The position numbers and the translations under genes are program-made. Below are positions 23,368 through 31,788 of a stretch of DNA of 64,000 nt, piece by piece (position 1 is the stretch's first letter; the number at the start of each line of letters is the position of its first letter). Origin of the DNA: Ancylobacter rudongensis. Lineage in GTDB: Bacteria; Pseudomonadota; Alphaproteobacteria; Rhizobiales; Xanthobacteraceae. Location: contig NZ_FMTP01000003.1 of the NCBI RefSeq assembly GCF_900100155.1, positions 62,001 to 126,000 of the forward strand, read 5' to 3'. The notes under the pieces are model-generated. The model ran no database searches. It had not been told where the DNA came from and saw only the letters and a program-made list of their open reading frames with translations.

Positions 23368-24098
23368 GCGGATTCGGCACCCCGGCCCATCTGCGCCGCG
23401 ACCGGCTGTCCGACCAGATCGCCAAGGACATCGAGGCGCGGGTGCTGTCGGGCGAGCTCAGCGTGGGCGACCAGCTGCCTTCCGAGCGCGAGCTGATGGC
23501 GCATTACGGCGTCGGCCGTCCGGCGGTGCGCGAGGCGCTGCTCTGGCTCAGCAAGACCGGCATGCTCTCGGTGGCGAATGGCGACCGCACCCGGGTGACG
23601 GAGCCTGACCCGCGCGAACTGCTGCAGCTGCTGTCGGGGGCGGCCAGGATGTTGGTCGCCCGCCCGGAAGGCATCCGCCAGTTCCAGAAGACCCGCATCT
23701 TCGTCGAGGTGGCGCTGGTCCGCGAGGCGGTGCGGCTGGCCACCGATGGCGATATCGCCGATCTCGAAAAGCTGCTGGTGACGAATGAGAGCAGCGCCGG
23801 CGACATTCCGGCTTTCTCCGCCAGCGACGACGCCTTCCACCACCGCATCGCCAGCATCGCGCAGGATCCGCTGCTCGATACGCTCTACCACGTCGTGCTG
23901 GAATTGCTGGAGGAGCAGCGCCGCTTCTCGCTCAGCCATCCCGACGGGCTGGGCAAGGCGATGGCCGCCCATCGCCACATCTTCGAGGCCATTCGCGACC
24001 GCGATGCGGACCGCGCCGAGGCGGCGATGCGCGCGCACCTCGAAACGGTGATCCAGACCTATTGGGACATGCGCGCGCAAACCCAAGACGCCCGCTGA
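23364..24098 (+). CDS. GntR-family regulator, FCD type (NanR-like)
   Basis: A 244-residue repressor-type protein with an N-terminal winged HTH (DQIAKDIEARVLSGELSVG ... PSERELMAHYGVGRPAVREAL, residues about 15-80) and an all-helical FCD ligand domain (about 100-230) with metal-site residues in DDAFHHRIA and AHRHIFEAI. The ATG overlaps the dehydrogenase stop (ATGA). Such proteins sense the sugar acid or a pathway intermediate. The large dyad at 22311-22357 is the likely operator. Confidence 0.92.
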   Translation: MSGFGTPAHLRRDRLSDQIAKDIEARVLSGELSVGDQLPSERELMAHYGVGRPAVREALLWLSKTGMLSVANGDRTRVTEPDPRELLQLLSGAARMLVARPEGIRQFQKTRIFVEVALVREAVRLATDGDIADLEKLLVTNESSAGDIPAFSASDDAFHHRIASIAQDPLLDTLYHVVLELLEEQRRFSLSHPDGLGKAMAAHRHIFEAIRDRDADRAEAAMRAHLETVIQTYWDMRAQTQDAR

Positions 24099-24156
24099 AC
24101 GGGACGCCCCCTGAGCGGGCGCCCCTCCGGACCGAACATCTGCAAAGGCTCTGACC

Positions 24157-25419
24157 ATGCTTCTCGGCTGCATTGGCGACGACTTCACCGGCTCCAGCGA
24201 TCTGGCCAACACCCTGTCGAAGCAGGGCATGCGCGTCACCCAATATTCCGGCGTGCCGACCGCGCCGGCCGATCCGTCGGTCGAGGCCGGCGTGGTGGCG
24301 CTCAAATCGCGCAGCATTCCGGCAGGCGAGGCTATCGCCCAGTCGCTGGCGGCGCTGGACTGGCTGAAGGCGCAGGGCTGCACCCAGTTCCTGTTCAAAT
24401 ATTGCTCGACCTTCGACAGCACCCCCGAAGGCAATATCGGCCCGGTGGCGGCGGCGCTTGCCGAGGCGCTGGAGGCGCGCAAGGTCGTGGTCTGCCCGGT
24501 CTTCCCCGGCGCCGGCCGCACCCTCTATCAGGGCCACCTGTTCGTCCATGACCGGCTGCTGAGCGAAAGCGGCATGGAGCACCACCCGCTGAACCCGATG
24601 ACGGATGCCGATATCCGCCGCTGGCTGGCGCGCCAGACCGACATGAGCGTCGGCCATGTCGGCTTTACCGAGGTGCGCAAGGGCGCCGCCGCCATTGCCG
24701 AGGCGCTCACCCGCGCGGATGCGGAAGGGGCGCGGCTGATCGTGGTCGACGCGCTGTCCGACGCAGACCTGATGGAAATCGGCGCGGCTCTGGACGGTGC
24801 CCCGCTCGTCACCGGCGGTTCGGGCATCGCCATGGGGCTGCCGGAGAACTTCCGCCGCAAGGGCCTGTTGTCGGGCGAAGGCAGCGCCTGGCAGGGGGTC
24901 GAGGGGCCGTGCGTCGTGCTCTCCGGCTCGTGTTCCACCGCCACCCGAGGCCAGGTCGCCCGCCACCGCGAGGCCGGCCTGCCGGTGTTCGAGATTGCCG
25001 CCGATGACGCCGTGGCCGGGAGGCTCGACCCGCAGGCAATCGCCGACTGGGCGCTGGCGCAGGACGCGCGCCCGCTCGTCTTCTCTTCCGCCGACCCGGA
25101 AGAAGTGCGGCGCGCCCAGCAGACCCATGGCCGCGAGACCGTGGCGGCGGCGATCGAGACGCTGTTTTCCGCCATCGCTCGGGCGCTGGTCGCCGGTGGT
25201 GTCGGACGCCTCGTCGTCGCCGGCGGCGAGACCTCGGGAGCCGTGGTCGAGGGGCTGGACCTCACCTCGCTGGAGATCGGCCCGGAAATCGCGCCCGGCG
25301 CCCCCGCGCTGCGCGCCGTTCCGGCCGGGGGCCGCCCGGTGGCGCTGGCCCTGAAGTCAGGAAATTTCGGCGGCGTGAATTTCTTCGCCGAGGCCGACGC
25401 CGTTCTGCGCGGCCACTGA
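24157..25419 (+). CDS. otnK: 3-oxo-tetronate kinase OtnK (DUF1537 family)
   Basis: A 420-residue member of the four-carbon acid sugar kinase family. From memory of E. coli YgbK/OtnK, several signature segments match: IGDDFTGSSDLANTL near the N-terminus, FKYCSTFDSTPEGNIGPV (about 90), YQGHLFVHDRLL ... HHPLNPMTD, LVTGGSGIAMGL, and near the C-terminus VAGGETSG and LALKSGNFG (nucleotide-binding half). It phosphorylates 3-oxo-tetronate at O4 using ATP. With the otnC homologue in the same operon the assignment is strong. Confidence 0.92.
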   Translation: MLLGCIGDDFTGSSDLANTLSKQGMRVTQYSGVPTAPADPSVEAGVVALKSRSIPAGEAIAQSLAALDWLKAQGCTQFLFKYCSTFDSTPEGNIGPVAAALAEALEARKVVVCPVFPGAGRTLYQGHLFVHDRLLSESGMEHHPLNPMTDADIRRWLARQTDMSVGHVGFTEVRKGAAAIAEALTRADAEGARLIVVDALSDADLMEIGAALDGAPLVTGGSGIAMGLPENFRRKGLLSGEGSAWQGVEGPCVVLSGSCSTATRGQVARHREAGLPVFEIAADDAVAGRLDPQAIADWALAQDARPLVFSSADPEEVRRAQQTHGRETVAAAIETLFSAIARALVAGGVGRLVVAGGETSGAVVEGLDLTSLEIGPEIAPGAPALRAVPAGGRPVALALKSGNFGGVNFFAEADAVLRGH

Positions 25420-25477
25420 AGCCGCGGCCCCGAGCTGATGCGGGCCGCAAATCATAAGATCAAAAGGAGGACGTGAC

Positions 25478-26482
25478 GTGTTGAACACCACCATGAAGAT
25501 GCTGAAGCTGGCGGTCTTCTCCGCCGTTTCGGCGGTCGCCCTCGCGGCGGCCCCGACGCCCAGCCTCGCCCAGGACGTGCTGAACCTCAAGCTCGGCCAC
25601 ATCCAGTCCGAGCAGGACCTTTGGCATCTCGGCGCCCAGAAGTTCAAGGACGAGCTGGAGAAGCGCTCCAACGGCGCCATCACCCTGACCATCTATCCCA
25701 ACTCGACGCTCGGCGGCGACCGCGACCTGGTCGAGGGCATGCAGATGGGCACGGTCGATTTCGGCCTCATCGCCGGCGTGCTCGGCAATTTCGCCCCGTC
25801 GATCCAGCTGCTGGAACTGCCCTATCTGTTCAAGTCGCAGGATGAGTTCAACAAGGTGGTGAAGGGCAAGATCGGCGAGGAGATCGCCGGCAACGTGGTG
25901 GAAACCGCCAATGTCCGCATTCTGGACTGGTGGGAGCGCGGCTCGCGCCAGGTGACGTCGAACAAGCCGATCAACGGCATTGACGACCTCAAGGGCCTGA
26001 AGATCCGCGTGCCCGAGATTCCCGCCATGGTGACGACCTGGCGCGCCATCGGCGCCAACCCGACCCCGATGGCCTGGAGCGAGGTCTATACCGGCCTTGA
26101 GCAGGGCGTCATCGAGGCGCAGGAGAACCCGATCCCGTTCATCTTTGGCGGCCGGATCAACGAAGTGCAGTCGAACCTGTCCTTCACCAACCACAAGTAC
26201 GAGTACGTGACGCTGGCGATCAGCGAAATGCGCTGGAAGCAGCTGACCCCCGAGCAGCAGAAGATCGTCGTCGAGGCGGCCAATGCCGCCACGGCGTTCG
26301 AAAACGAGCAGGTCCGCACCAAGACCGACGAGATGCTGAAGAAGATGGAGGCCGCCGGCCTCAAGGTCAGCCATCCCGACACCGCGCCGATCGCCGCCGC
26401 GGCCCAGTCCGCCCATGACGCCTTCGGCGCCAAGGTCGACCCGGACCTCTACAACCGCATCAAGCAGGAACTCGGGCGGTAG
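25478..26482 (+). CDS. TRAP transporter substrate-binding protein (DctP family)
   Basis: A 334-residue periplasmic protein with a signal peptide ending SLAQD. The core has the DctP features: LGHIQSEQDLWHLGAQKFKD, IYPNSTLGGDRDLVEGMQMG, the arginine-bearing LKGLKIRVPE that clamps the substrate carboxylate, and NPTPMAWSEVYTGLEQGVIEAQENP. GTG 25478 is chosen because AGGAGG lies 7 bases upstream; an internal ATG at 25493 is the alternative. In this operon the cargo is presumably a tetronate such as threonate or erythronate. Confidence 0.92.
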   Translation: MLNTTMKMLKLAVFSAVSAVALAAAPTPSLAQDVLNLKLGHIQSEQDLWHLGAQKFKDELEKRSNGAITLTIYPNSTLGGDRDLVEGMQMGTVDFGLIAGVLGNFAPSIQLLELPYLFKSQDEFNKVVKGKIGEEIAGNVVETANVRILDWWERGSRQVTSNKPINGIDDLKGLKIRVPEIPAMVTTWRAIGANPTPMAWSEVYTGLEQGVIEAQENPIPFIFGGRINEVQSNLSFTNHKYEYVTLAISEMRWKQLTPEQQKIVVEAANAATAFENEQVRTKTDEMLKKMEAAGLKVSHPDTAPIAAAAQSAHDAFGAKVDPDLYNRIKQELGR

Positions 26483-26508
26483 CACACCGGCCCGCGCGGC
26501 CCGCGCCC

Positions 26509-26550
26509 GCCATGCCCGCAACGCAGGTTCGCCTCCGTTGCGGGCATGGC
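26509..26550 (+). terminator. 15-bp perfect hairpin between DctP and DctQ genes
   Basis: GCCATGCCCGCAACG (26509-26523) is perfectly inverted at 26536-26550 around a 12-base loop. The stem covers an ATG at 26546 that is in frame with the next gene, so that ATG is an unlikely start. There is no U-tract. It probably protects or partly terminates the binding-protein transcript. Confidence 0.65.
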
Positions 26551-26581
26551 CCTCGGCGTGCCGCCTGAGGGAGAGACGAGC

Positions 26582-27061
26582 TTGGACAAGCTGGATCGGC
26601 TGATACACATATTTCTTCTCTGGGCCATCGGCGCGCTGATGTTCGCCATGATGGGCGTGACCTTCGCGCAGGTGATCTCGCGCTACGTGTTCGAGAACTC
26701 ACTGAGCTGGTCCGAGGAACTGGGCCGGTACATCTTTGTCTGGATCACCTTCCTCGGCATGGCCGCCGCCTTCCAGTCGAAGGCGCATATCGCGCTGGAC
26801 TTCCTGGTCTCGCTGCTGCCGGCCCGGCCCTCGCGCGGGCTCGCCACGCTGAACACGCTGCTGGTCGCCGTGGTCGGCCTGGCACTGGTGGTCGGTGGCC
26901 TGTCGCTGATCCAGTTCGGCCTGCACCAGCGCAGCGCCGCGCTCGGCCTGCCCATGTACTATGTCTACACGGTCATCCCGTTCAGCGGGGCGGCGCTGCT
27001 GTACTTTGCCCTGCGCGCGACCTGGAAGAACATGACCTCCGGCGGAAAGGTCGCCTCATGA
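26582..27061 (+). CDS. TRAP transporter small permease (DctQ family)
   Basis: A 159-residue inner-membrane protein with four hydrophobic segments and the DctQ signatures LSWSEELGRYIFVWITFLG and FQSKAHIALDFL. The TTG at 26582 (LDKLDRLIHIFLLW) is preferred because GAGGGAGAGA lies just upstream and the in-frame ATG at 26546 falls inside the preceding hairpin. Its stop overlaps the large permease start. It pairs with the DctM protein to form the sodium-driven importer. Confidence 0.88.
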   Translation: MDKLDRLIHIFLLWAIGALMFAMMGVTFAQVISRYVFENSLSWSEELGRYIFVWITFLGMAAAFQSKAHIALDFLVSLLPARPSRGLATLNTLLVAVVGLALVVGGLSLIQFGLHQRSAALGLPMYYVYTVIPFSGAALLYFALRATWKNMTSGGKVAS

Positions 27062-28326
27062 TCGCCCTTCTCCTCTTTGGCGGCTTCGCGCTGTTCCTCA
27101 TCCTCGGCGTTCCCGTCGCTTTCGGCATCGCCCTCGCCGCGCTCGGCGCGATCCTCTATCAGGGCTACCCGATGGCCCTGTTCGGCCAGCGGCTGTTCAC
27201 CTCGGTCGACTCCTTCCCGCTGATGGCGATCCCGCTGTTCATGCTGGCCGGCTCGCTGATGGGCCATGGCGGCATCACACGGCGCATCATCAATCTGGCG
27301 CTGGCGCTGGTCGGCAACATCCGCGGCAGCCTCGCCCATGTCGTCACCACAAGCGGCGTCATCATGGGCGGCGTCTCCGGCTCGGGCGTGGCAGATGTCG
27401 CGGCGCTGGGCTCGGTGATGATCCCGGAGATGAAGAAGCGCAATTACGATACCGGCTTCTCCGCCGCGCTCGTCGCCTCCTCCGGCAGCCTGGCGCTGAT
27501 CCTGCCGCCGAGCATCGCCATCATCATCTATGGCGTGTCCAACCAGGCCTCGATCGGCGACCTGTTCCTCGCCGCCATCGCCCCGGGCATCGTCATCGGC
27601 CTCGGCTTCGCGCTCTACTCCTATTTCTACGCCGTCCGGCACGGCTATCCCACGGAAGGCCGGGTAAGCGGCGCGGAGAAGTGGAAGCGCTTCAAGGAGG
27701 CGAGCTGGGCGCTGATGATGCCGGTCATCATCATCGGCGGCATCCGCATGGGCGTGTTCACCCCCACCGAGGGCGGCGCCGTGGTCGCGGTCTATGCCTT
27801 CCTGGTCGGGCTTTTCGTCTACAAGGAATTCACCCTCGCCGACATCCCGAAGATCTGCATGGAAGCGGCGATCGCCACGGCGGTGATCGCCGCCATCATC
27901 GCCGCGACCTCGCTGTTCGGCTGGCTGCTGACCAATGCCCGGCTGCCGCAGACCATCGCCGGGGCCATTCTCGGCCTAACCGAGAACAAGATCCTGCTGC
28001 TGCTGCTGATCAACGTCATGCTGCTGGTGGTCGGCATGTTCCTCGACAGCGGCCCGGCGATCCTGTTGATGACGCCGATCCTCGGCCCGGTCGCCGCGCA
28101 TCTGGGCGTCGACCCGGTGCAGTTCGGCCTCGTCATGGTGATCAACCTCACCATCGGCCTGCTGACGCCCCCTGTGGGAACCGCATTGTACCTCGCCAGC
28201 AGCATTTCCGGCGTGCCTGTGATGCGGCTGTCGACGGCGATGCTGCCCTTCATCGGTATCATGCTGGCGGTGCTGGGCCTCGTCACCTATGTCCCCGGCT
28301 TCACCAGCTGGGCGCTGTCGAACTAG
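27058..28326 (+). CDS. TRAP transporter large permease (DctM family)
   Basis: A 422-residue protein with about twelve hydrophobic segments. Conserved DctM stretches are visible: FPLMAIPLFMLAGSLMGHGGITRRI, SGVIMGGVSGSGVADVAALGSVMIPEM, LILPPSIAIIIYGV, GVFTPTEGGAVVAVYA, DSGPAILLMTPILGPVA and NLTIGLLTPPVGTALYL. It is the transport channel of the tetronate operon importer. Confidence 0.95.
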   Translation: MIALLLFGGFALFLILGVPVAFGIALAALGAILYQGYPMALFGQRLFTSVDSFPLMAIPLFMLAGSLMGHGGITRRIINLALALVGNIRGSLAHVVTTSGVIMGGVSGSGVADVAALGSVMIPEMKKRNYDTGFSAALVASSGSLALILPPSIAIIIYGVSNQASIGDLFLAAIAPGIVIGLGFALYSYFYAVRHGYPTEGRVSGAEKWKRFKEASWALMMPVIIIGGIRMGVFTPTEGGAVVAVYAFLVGLFVYKEFTLADIPKICMEAAIATAVIAAIIAATSLFGWLLTNARLPQTIAGAILGLTENKILLLLLINVMLLVVGMFLDSGPAILLMTPILGPVAAHLGVDPVQFGLVMVINLTIGLLTPPVGTALYLASSISGVPVMRLSTAMLPFIGIMLAVLGLVTYVPGFTSWALSN

Positions 28327-28346
28327 AGCCTATTCGAGAGAATGCG

Positions 28347-28377
28347 GGGGGCCGGCGCGGCGGACGCGCCGGCCCCC
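28347..28377 (+). terminator. 13-bp perfect GC hairpin before otnC
   Basis: Arms 28347-28359 and 28365-28377 are perfectly complementary around the loop GCGGA. There is no U-tract. It separates the transporter genes from otnC (starting 23 bases later) and may set the relative amounts of the two transcript parts. Confidence 0.55.
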
Positions 28378-28399
28378 ATCCATCGCGTGGAGGAAGAAG

Positions 28400-29038
28400 A
28401 TGAGCCGGAACTCCAAGGCCGAACAGCTGTGCGCCCTGTGCAAGAGCCTGTTCGATCGCGGCTATTCCGTCGGCGGCGCCGGCAATGTGTCGGTGCGGCT
28501 GGAGGAAGGCGGCTTTCTCGTCACGCCGACCGGCGGCAGCCTCGGGCGGCTGACGCCGGACAGCCTCGCCCAGATCGACGCGGCGGGCACCCCGGTGCCG
28601 GGGCCCAAGCCCTCGAAGGAATTCGCCTTCCACCTCGCTTTGTTCGAGGCCCGGCCGGAGGCGGGGGCGATCGTGCACCTGCACTCGACCTATCTCACCG
28701 CCCTGTCCTGCCTGGAAGACCTGCCGACCGACAATGCCCTGCGCCCCTTCACGCCCTATTACGTGATGCGCGCCGGCTATATGCCGGTCATTCCCTATTA
28801 CCGGCCCGGCGCGCCGGAAATCGCCCGCGACCTCGCGGTGGCGGCGAAGGCGCACCCGGTCAACGCCTTCCTGCTCGCCTCGCATGGCGTCGTCGTGCTG
28901 GGCAAGGACCTCGAAGACGCGGTCAACAATGCCGAGGAACTGGAAGAGACCGCCCGGCTCGCCTTCCTGCTGCGCGGCGAGAAGATTCGTTACCTCACGG
29001 AAGCCGAGATCGCCGACCTGCGCGCCATGGCCCGCTGA
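28400..29038 (+). CDS. otnC: 3-oxo-tetronate 4-phosphate decarboxylase OtnC (class II aldolase fold)
   Basis: A 212-residue enzyme. From memory of E. coli YgbL/OtnC, the match covers GYSVGGAGNVSVRL, VTPTGGSLG, KPSKEFAFHLALF, VHLHSTYLTALSCL, IPYYRPG, SHGVV and NNAEELEETARL. Metal ligands and catalytic residues expected for the fold are present: Glu74, His93, His95, His162. It splits 3-oxo-tetronate 4-phosphate into dihydroxyacetone phosphate and CO2. The ATG 28400 follows GGAGGAAG; longer starts upstream would run through the hairpin. Confidence 0.92.
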   Translation: MSRNSKAEQLCALCKSLFDRGYSVGGAGNVSVRLEEGGFLVTPTGGSLGRLTPDSLAQIDAAGTPVPGPKPSKEFAFHLALFEARPEAGAIVHLHSTYLTALSCLEDLPTDNALRPFTPYYVMRAGYMPVIPYYRPGAPEIARDLAVAAKAHPVNAFLLASHGVVVLGKDLEDAVNNAEELEETARLAFLLRGEKIRYLTEAEIADLRAMAR

Positions 29039-29062
29039 GCCGGTCGCTCACTAAGCCGGCAA

Positions 29063-29090
29063 AAGACCGGCGCCGTGTGGCGCCGGTCTT
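29063..29090. terminator. Bidirectional intrinsic terminator
   Basis: AAGACCGGCGCC (29063-29074) is perfectly inverted at 29079-29090 around GTGT. On the plus strand it is followed by CTCATTT. On the minus strand the hairpin ends in CTTTTGCC. It lies between two converging operons (otnC and the racemase-like gene). Confidence 0.8.
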
Positions 29091-29115
29091 CTCATTTCTG
29101 GAACCGTCGTGAGTG

Positions 29116-30129
29116 TCAGGCGACCAGGAAGCCGGCGCCGACCGGGTCCTTGCGGTCGATCAGCCAGCGCGCGGTGCCGAGCAGGCCGGCGGTGCCCTTC
29201 ACCGTCGGGCGCACGGCGCGCACATCGTTGAGGCGGGTTTCCCCGATCAGCTCGCCCTCGAACGTGCCGGTGCCGAGCAGGCCCTCGGAGGTGATCGGCT
29301 GGTTGAGCCCGATCACGCCGCGCGCCTCGAACATCGCCATCATCGCGCTGGTGCCGGTGCCGCCGGGGGAGCGGTCGAGCTGGCCGGCGCTGAACACATG
29401 CACGTTCTTGTAGAGCGCGCCGGCAATGGTGGGCTCGTGCCAGAAGGTGACGAAGTTGAAATTGTTGATGTGGCCGGCGGTGGGGTGCTGGATCTTCACC
29501 TTCTCGCGGATCGCCTCGCGGGCGAGAATGCCGAGACGCGAGAGTTCCGAGCCGTTCTCCGGGCCGATCTTCAGCGCCGTGCCGCGCAGATCGATGATGC
29601 CGAAATAATTGCCGCCCCAGACGATGTCGGCCTTCAGCGCGCCGACGCCCGGCAGGTCGAAGGCGATGTCCTGCGCCGCGACATAGGCCGGCACGTTCTC
29701 GAAGCGCGTCCACAACACCTCCTCGCCCTGCGTGGCCACTTCCGCCTGCACGAGGCCGGCGGTGGTCTCGAAGCGGATCTTGGTGATGCCGTCTTCCGAG
29801 CGGCGCACAAAGCCGTTCGCCACCATCGCCATGGCCACCGCGATCGTGCCGTGGCCGCACATGTGGGAATATTGCGTGCCGTCGATATAGATCAGGCCAG
29901 CATCATAGTCGGGCGAGGAGGGCGGGGTGAGGAACACGCCGAACATGTCGCGATGGCCGCGCGGCTCGCGCATCAGCGCGGTGCGCACCCAGTCGTAATT
30001 GGCCTCCAGGAAGGCGCGCTTCTCCAGGATGGACGAGCCGGCGGGATAGGGAATGCCGCTATGGATGATGCAGAGCGGCTCGCCCTCGGTGTGCGTGTAA
30101 ATAACGTCGAAACTATCCTGCTTGCGCAT
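29116..30129 (-). CDS. Proline racemase/hydroxyproline epimerase-family enzyme with altered active site
   Basis: A 337-residue member of the proline racemase superfamily. The first catalytic Cys is present in SHMCGHGTIA (Cys91), with supporting FETTAGLV, WGGNYFGI and AGHINNFNF. The second catalytic position, normally Cys (racemase/epimerase) or Thr (trans-3-hydroxyproline dehydratase) in DRSPxGTGTSA, is Gly256 here. It is the last gene of a Pot-type importer operon, 19 bp after the permease. It likely acts on an imported cyclic imino acid such as a hydroxyproline derivative, but the Gly makes the reaction uncertain. Confidence 0.85.
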   Translation of the reverse strand: MRKQDSFDVIYTHTEGEPLCIIHSGIPYPAGSSILEKRAFLEANYDWVRTALMREPRGHRDMFGVFLTPPSSPDYDAGLIYIDGTQYSHMCGHGTIAVAMAMVANGFVRRSEDGITKIRFETTAGLVQAEVATQGEEVLWTRFENVPAYVAAQDIAFDLPGVGALKADIVWGGNYFGIIDLRGTALKIGPENGSELSRLGILAREAIREKVKIQHPTAGHINNFNFVTFWHEPTIAGALYKNVHVFSAGQLDRSPGGTGTSAMMAMFEARGVIGLNQPITSEGLLGTGTFEGELIGETRLNDVRAVRPTVKGTAGLLGTARWLIDRKDPVGAGFLVA

Positions 30130-30148
30130 CGCGAAGGCTCCGTTGGAC

Positions 30149-30943
30149 TTAGGGCTGTTGGCGCTCGGACAGCATGTCGAGGCCGATCAGCAGATCGAGA
30201 AGGATGATGACGAGCGCAGCCGCGACGATGGTGATCGCGGACACCGCCGCGATCGTCGGGTCGATCGTGTACTGCACGTAGTTGAACATCTTCACCGGGA
30301 TGGTGTTGAGCGCCGACGTCGTGTTGAAGATCGACAGCTCGACATTGATCCAGGAGGAGATGAAGGCGAGAAGCGCGCCGGAGACGATGCCGCCGCGGAT
30401 CTGCGGCAGCACGACGAGGAAGAAGGTGGTGAGCGGCCGGCCGCCAAGGTCCGCCGATGCCTCTTCCAGCGCCCGCTGCTCCGGGGTCAGCAGCGGCAGC
30501 ACCGAGCGCAGCACGAAGGGCATGACGATGACGACATGGCCGACCAGCAGCGCCTCGAAGGAGCGCGCCAGGCCGAAATCATTGCCGAACTGCAGCAGCG
30601 CCGCGCCCAGCACCACATAGGGCAGCACGAGGGGCGACATCAGCAGCGAGGACACCGCCGCCCGCCCGGCGAAGACATAGCGCGCCAAAGCCAGGCTCGC
30701 CGGCACCGCCAGCAGCACGGCCACCCCGGTCGCCGCCAGCGCCAGCAGGGTTGAGGTGATGAAGGCCGAGACATAGGAGGGGTCGTCGAACAGCACGCCG
30801 AACCATTTCAGCGTCAGCCCCTGCGGGGGAAAGGCGAGGTAGCTGGTCTCCGTCAGCGACGCGCCGATGATCACCACCAGCGGCAGCACCAGATAGGCCA
30901 GGGCGGCGAGCGCGACGATGCGGATGAGAAGGCGCGCGATCAT
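30149..30943 (-). CDS. ABC importer permease (PotC-like)
   Basis: A 264-residue permease with about six hydrophobic segments and an EAA loop (EEASADLGGRPLTTFFLVVLPQI). The ATG at 30943 overlaps the stop of the partner permease gene (ATGA). The same frame runs open into that gene, but only as an antisense-free coincidence of the overlap. It belongs to the spermidine/putrescine-type importer family, which also carries betaines and amino acid derivatives. Confidence 0.93.
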   Translation of the reverse strand: MIARLLIRIVALAALAYLVLPLVVIIGASLTETSYLAFPPQGLTLKWFGVLFDDPSYVSAFITSTLLALAATGVAVLLAVPASLALARYVFAGRAAVSSLLMSPLVLPYVVLGAALLQFGNDFGLARSFEALLVGHVVIVMPFVLRSVLPLLTPEQRALEEASADLGGRPLTTFFLVVLPQIRGGIVSGALLAFISSWINVELSIFNTTSALNTIPVKMFNYVQYTIDPTIAAVSAITIVAAALVIILLDLLIGLDMLSERQQP

Positions 30944-31788
30944 GCCGCCCTCCGTCCGCGCTCGCCGATCCGTCCGGCGAGGGTGACGAGGATCAGCGTC
31001 AGCACCAGCAGCGTCACGCTCAGCGCGCCGCCATAATGGAAATCGAACACCGAGGAATATTGCTGGAAGATCAGCATGGAGAAGACGGTGATCTGCCCGC
31101 CCGAGAGCAAAGCAGGCGTCACATAGGCGCTCACCGCCAAAGCGAACACCATGATGGCGCCGGAGACCGCGCCCGGCAGGCACAGCGGCAGGGTGACGAA
31201 CCAGAAGGTGCGCGCCGGCCCGACGCCGAGATCGGCCGAGGCATCCTCCAGCGCGGTGTCGATCTTGGCCAGCGCATTGCCGACCGAGAGCACGACGAAG
31301 GGCATCAAAATGTAGACCATGCCGATCAAAATGCCGGTCTCGGTGCCGAGGAAGCGGATCGGCCGCTCTGTCAGCCCCATCCCCATCAGCCCCTGATTGA
31401 CCAGGCCCGTGCGTCCCAGCAGCACCATCCAGCCGAAGGAGCGGACGATGTTGGAGGTGAACAGCGGCACGACGATGAGAATGACACAGGCCCGCCGCCA
31501 GCTGCGCCAGCGCACGATCCGCACCAGATACCAGGCGAGCGGAAAACCGATCAGCAGGCACAGCGCCGTGGTGGCGAGCGCGATGCGGAACGTCACCCAC
31601 AGCACGTCCCAATGGTACTGGTCGAACAGGATGCGGGCATAATGGGCGAAGGTCGGGCCGCCCTCGTCGGTGGTGAGGCTGGACAGCGCCACCACCGCCA
31701 TCGGCGCCAGGAAGAAGGCGGCGAAGAAGGCGAGCGGCGCGAACAGCAGCAGAGCCAATGTCGTGCGCGGCGCGGTCACGGCACTCAC
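30940..31788 (-). CDS. ABC importer permease (PotB-like)
   Basis: A 282-residue permease with six predicted membrane segments, the family motif VVPLFTSNIVRSFGWMVLLG and the EAA loop EDASADLGVGPARTFWFVTLP. Its ATG overlaps the ATPase gene stop and its own stop overlaps the next permease start, so the three are translationally coupled. Confidence 0.93.
   Translation of the reverse strand: MSAVTAPRTTLALLLFAPLAFFAAFFLAPMAVVALSSLTTDEGGPTFAHYARILFDQYHWDVLWVTFRIALATTALCLLIGFPLAWYLVRIVRWRSWRRACVILIVVPLFTSNIVRSFGWMVLLGRTGLVNQGLMGMGLTERPIRFLGTETGILIGMVYILMPFVVLSVGNALAKIDTALEDASADLGVGPARTFWFVTLPLCLPGAVSGAIMVFALAVSAYVTPALLSGGQITVFSMLIFQQYSSVFDFHYGGALSVTLLVLTLILVTLAGRIGERGRRAA

Noticed and set aside
30149-31612. 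A long frame that would fuse sequence from the PotB gene to the PotC-like permease
   Set aside because: The region upstream of 30943 is out of frame with the well-conserved PotB protein. The ATGA overlap at 30940-30943 and the permease N-terminus fix the start.
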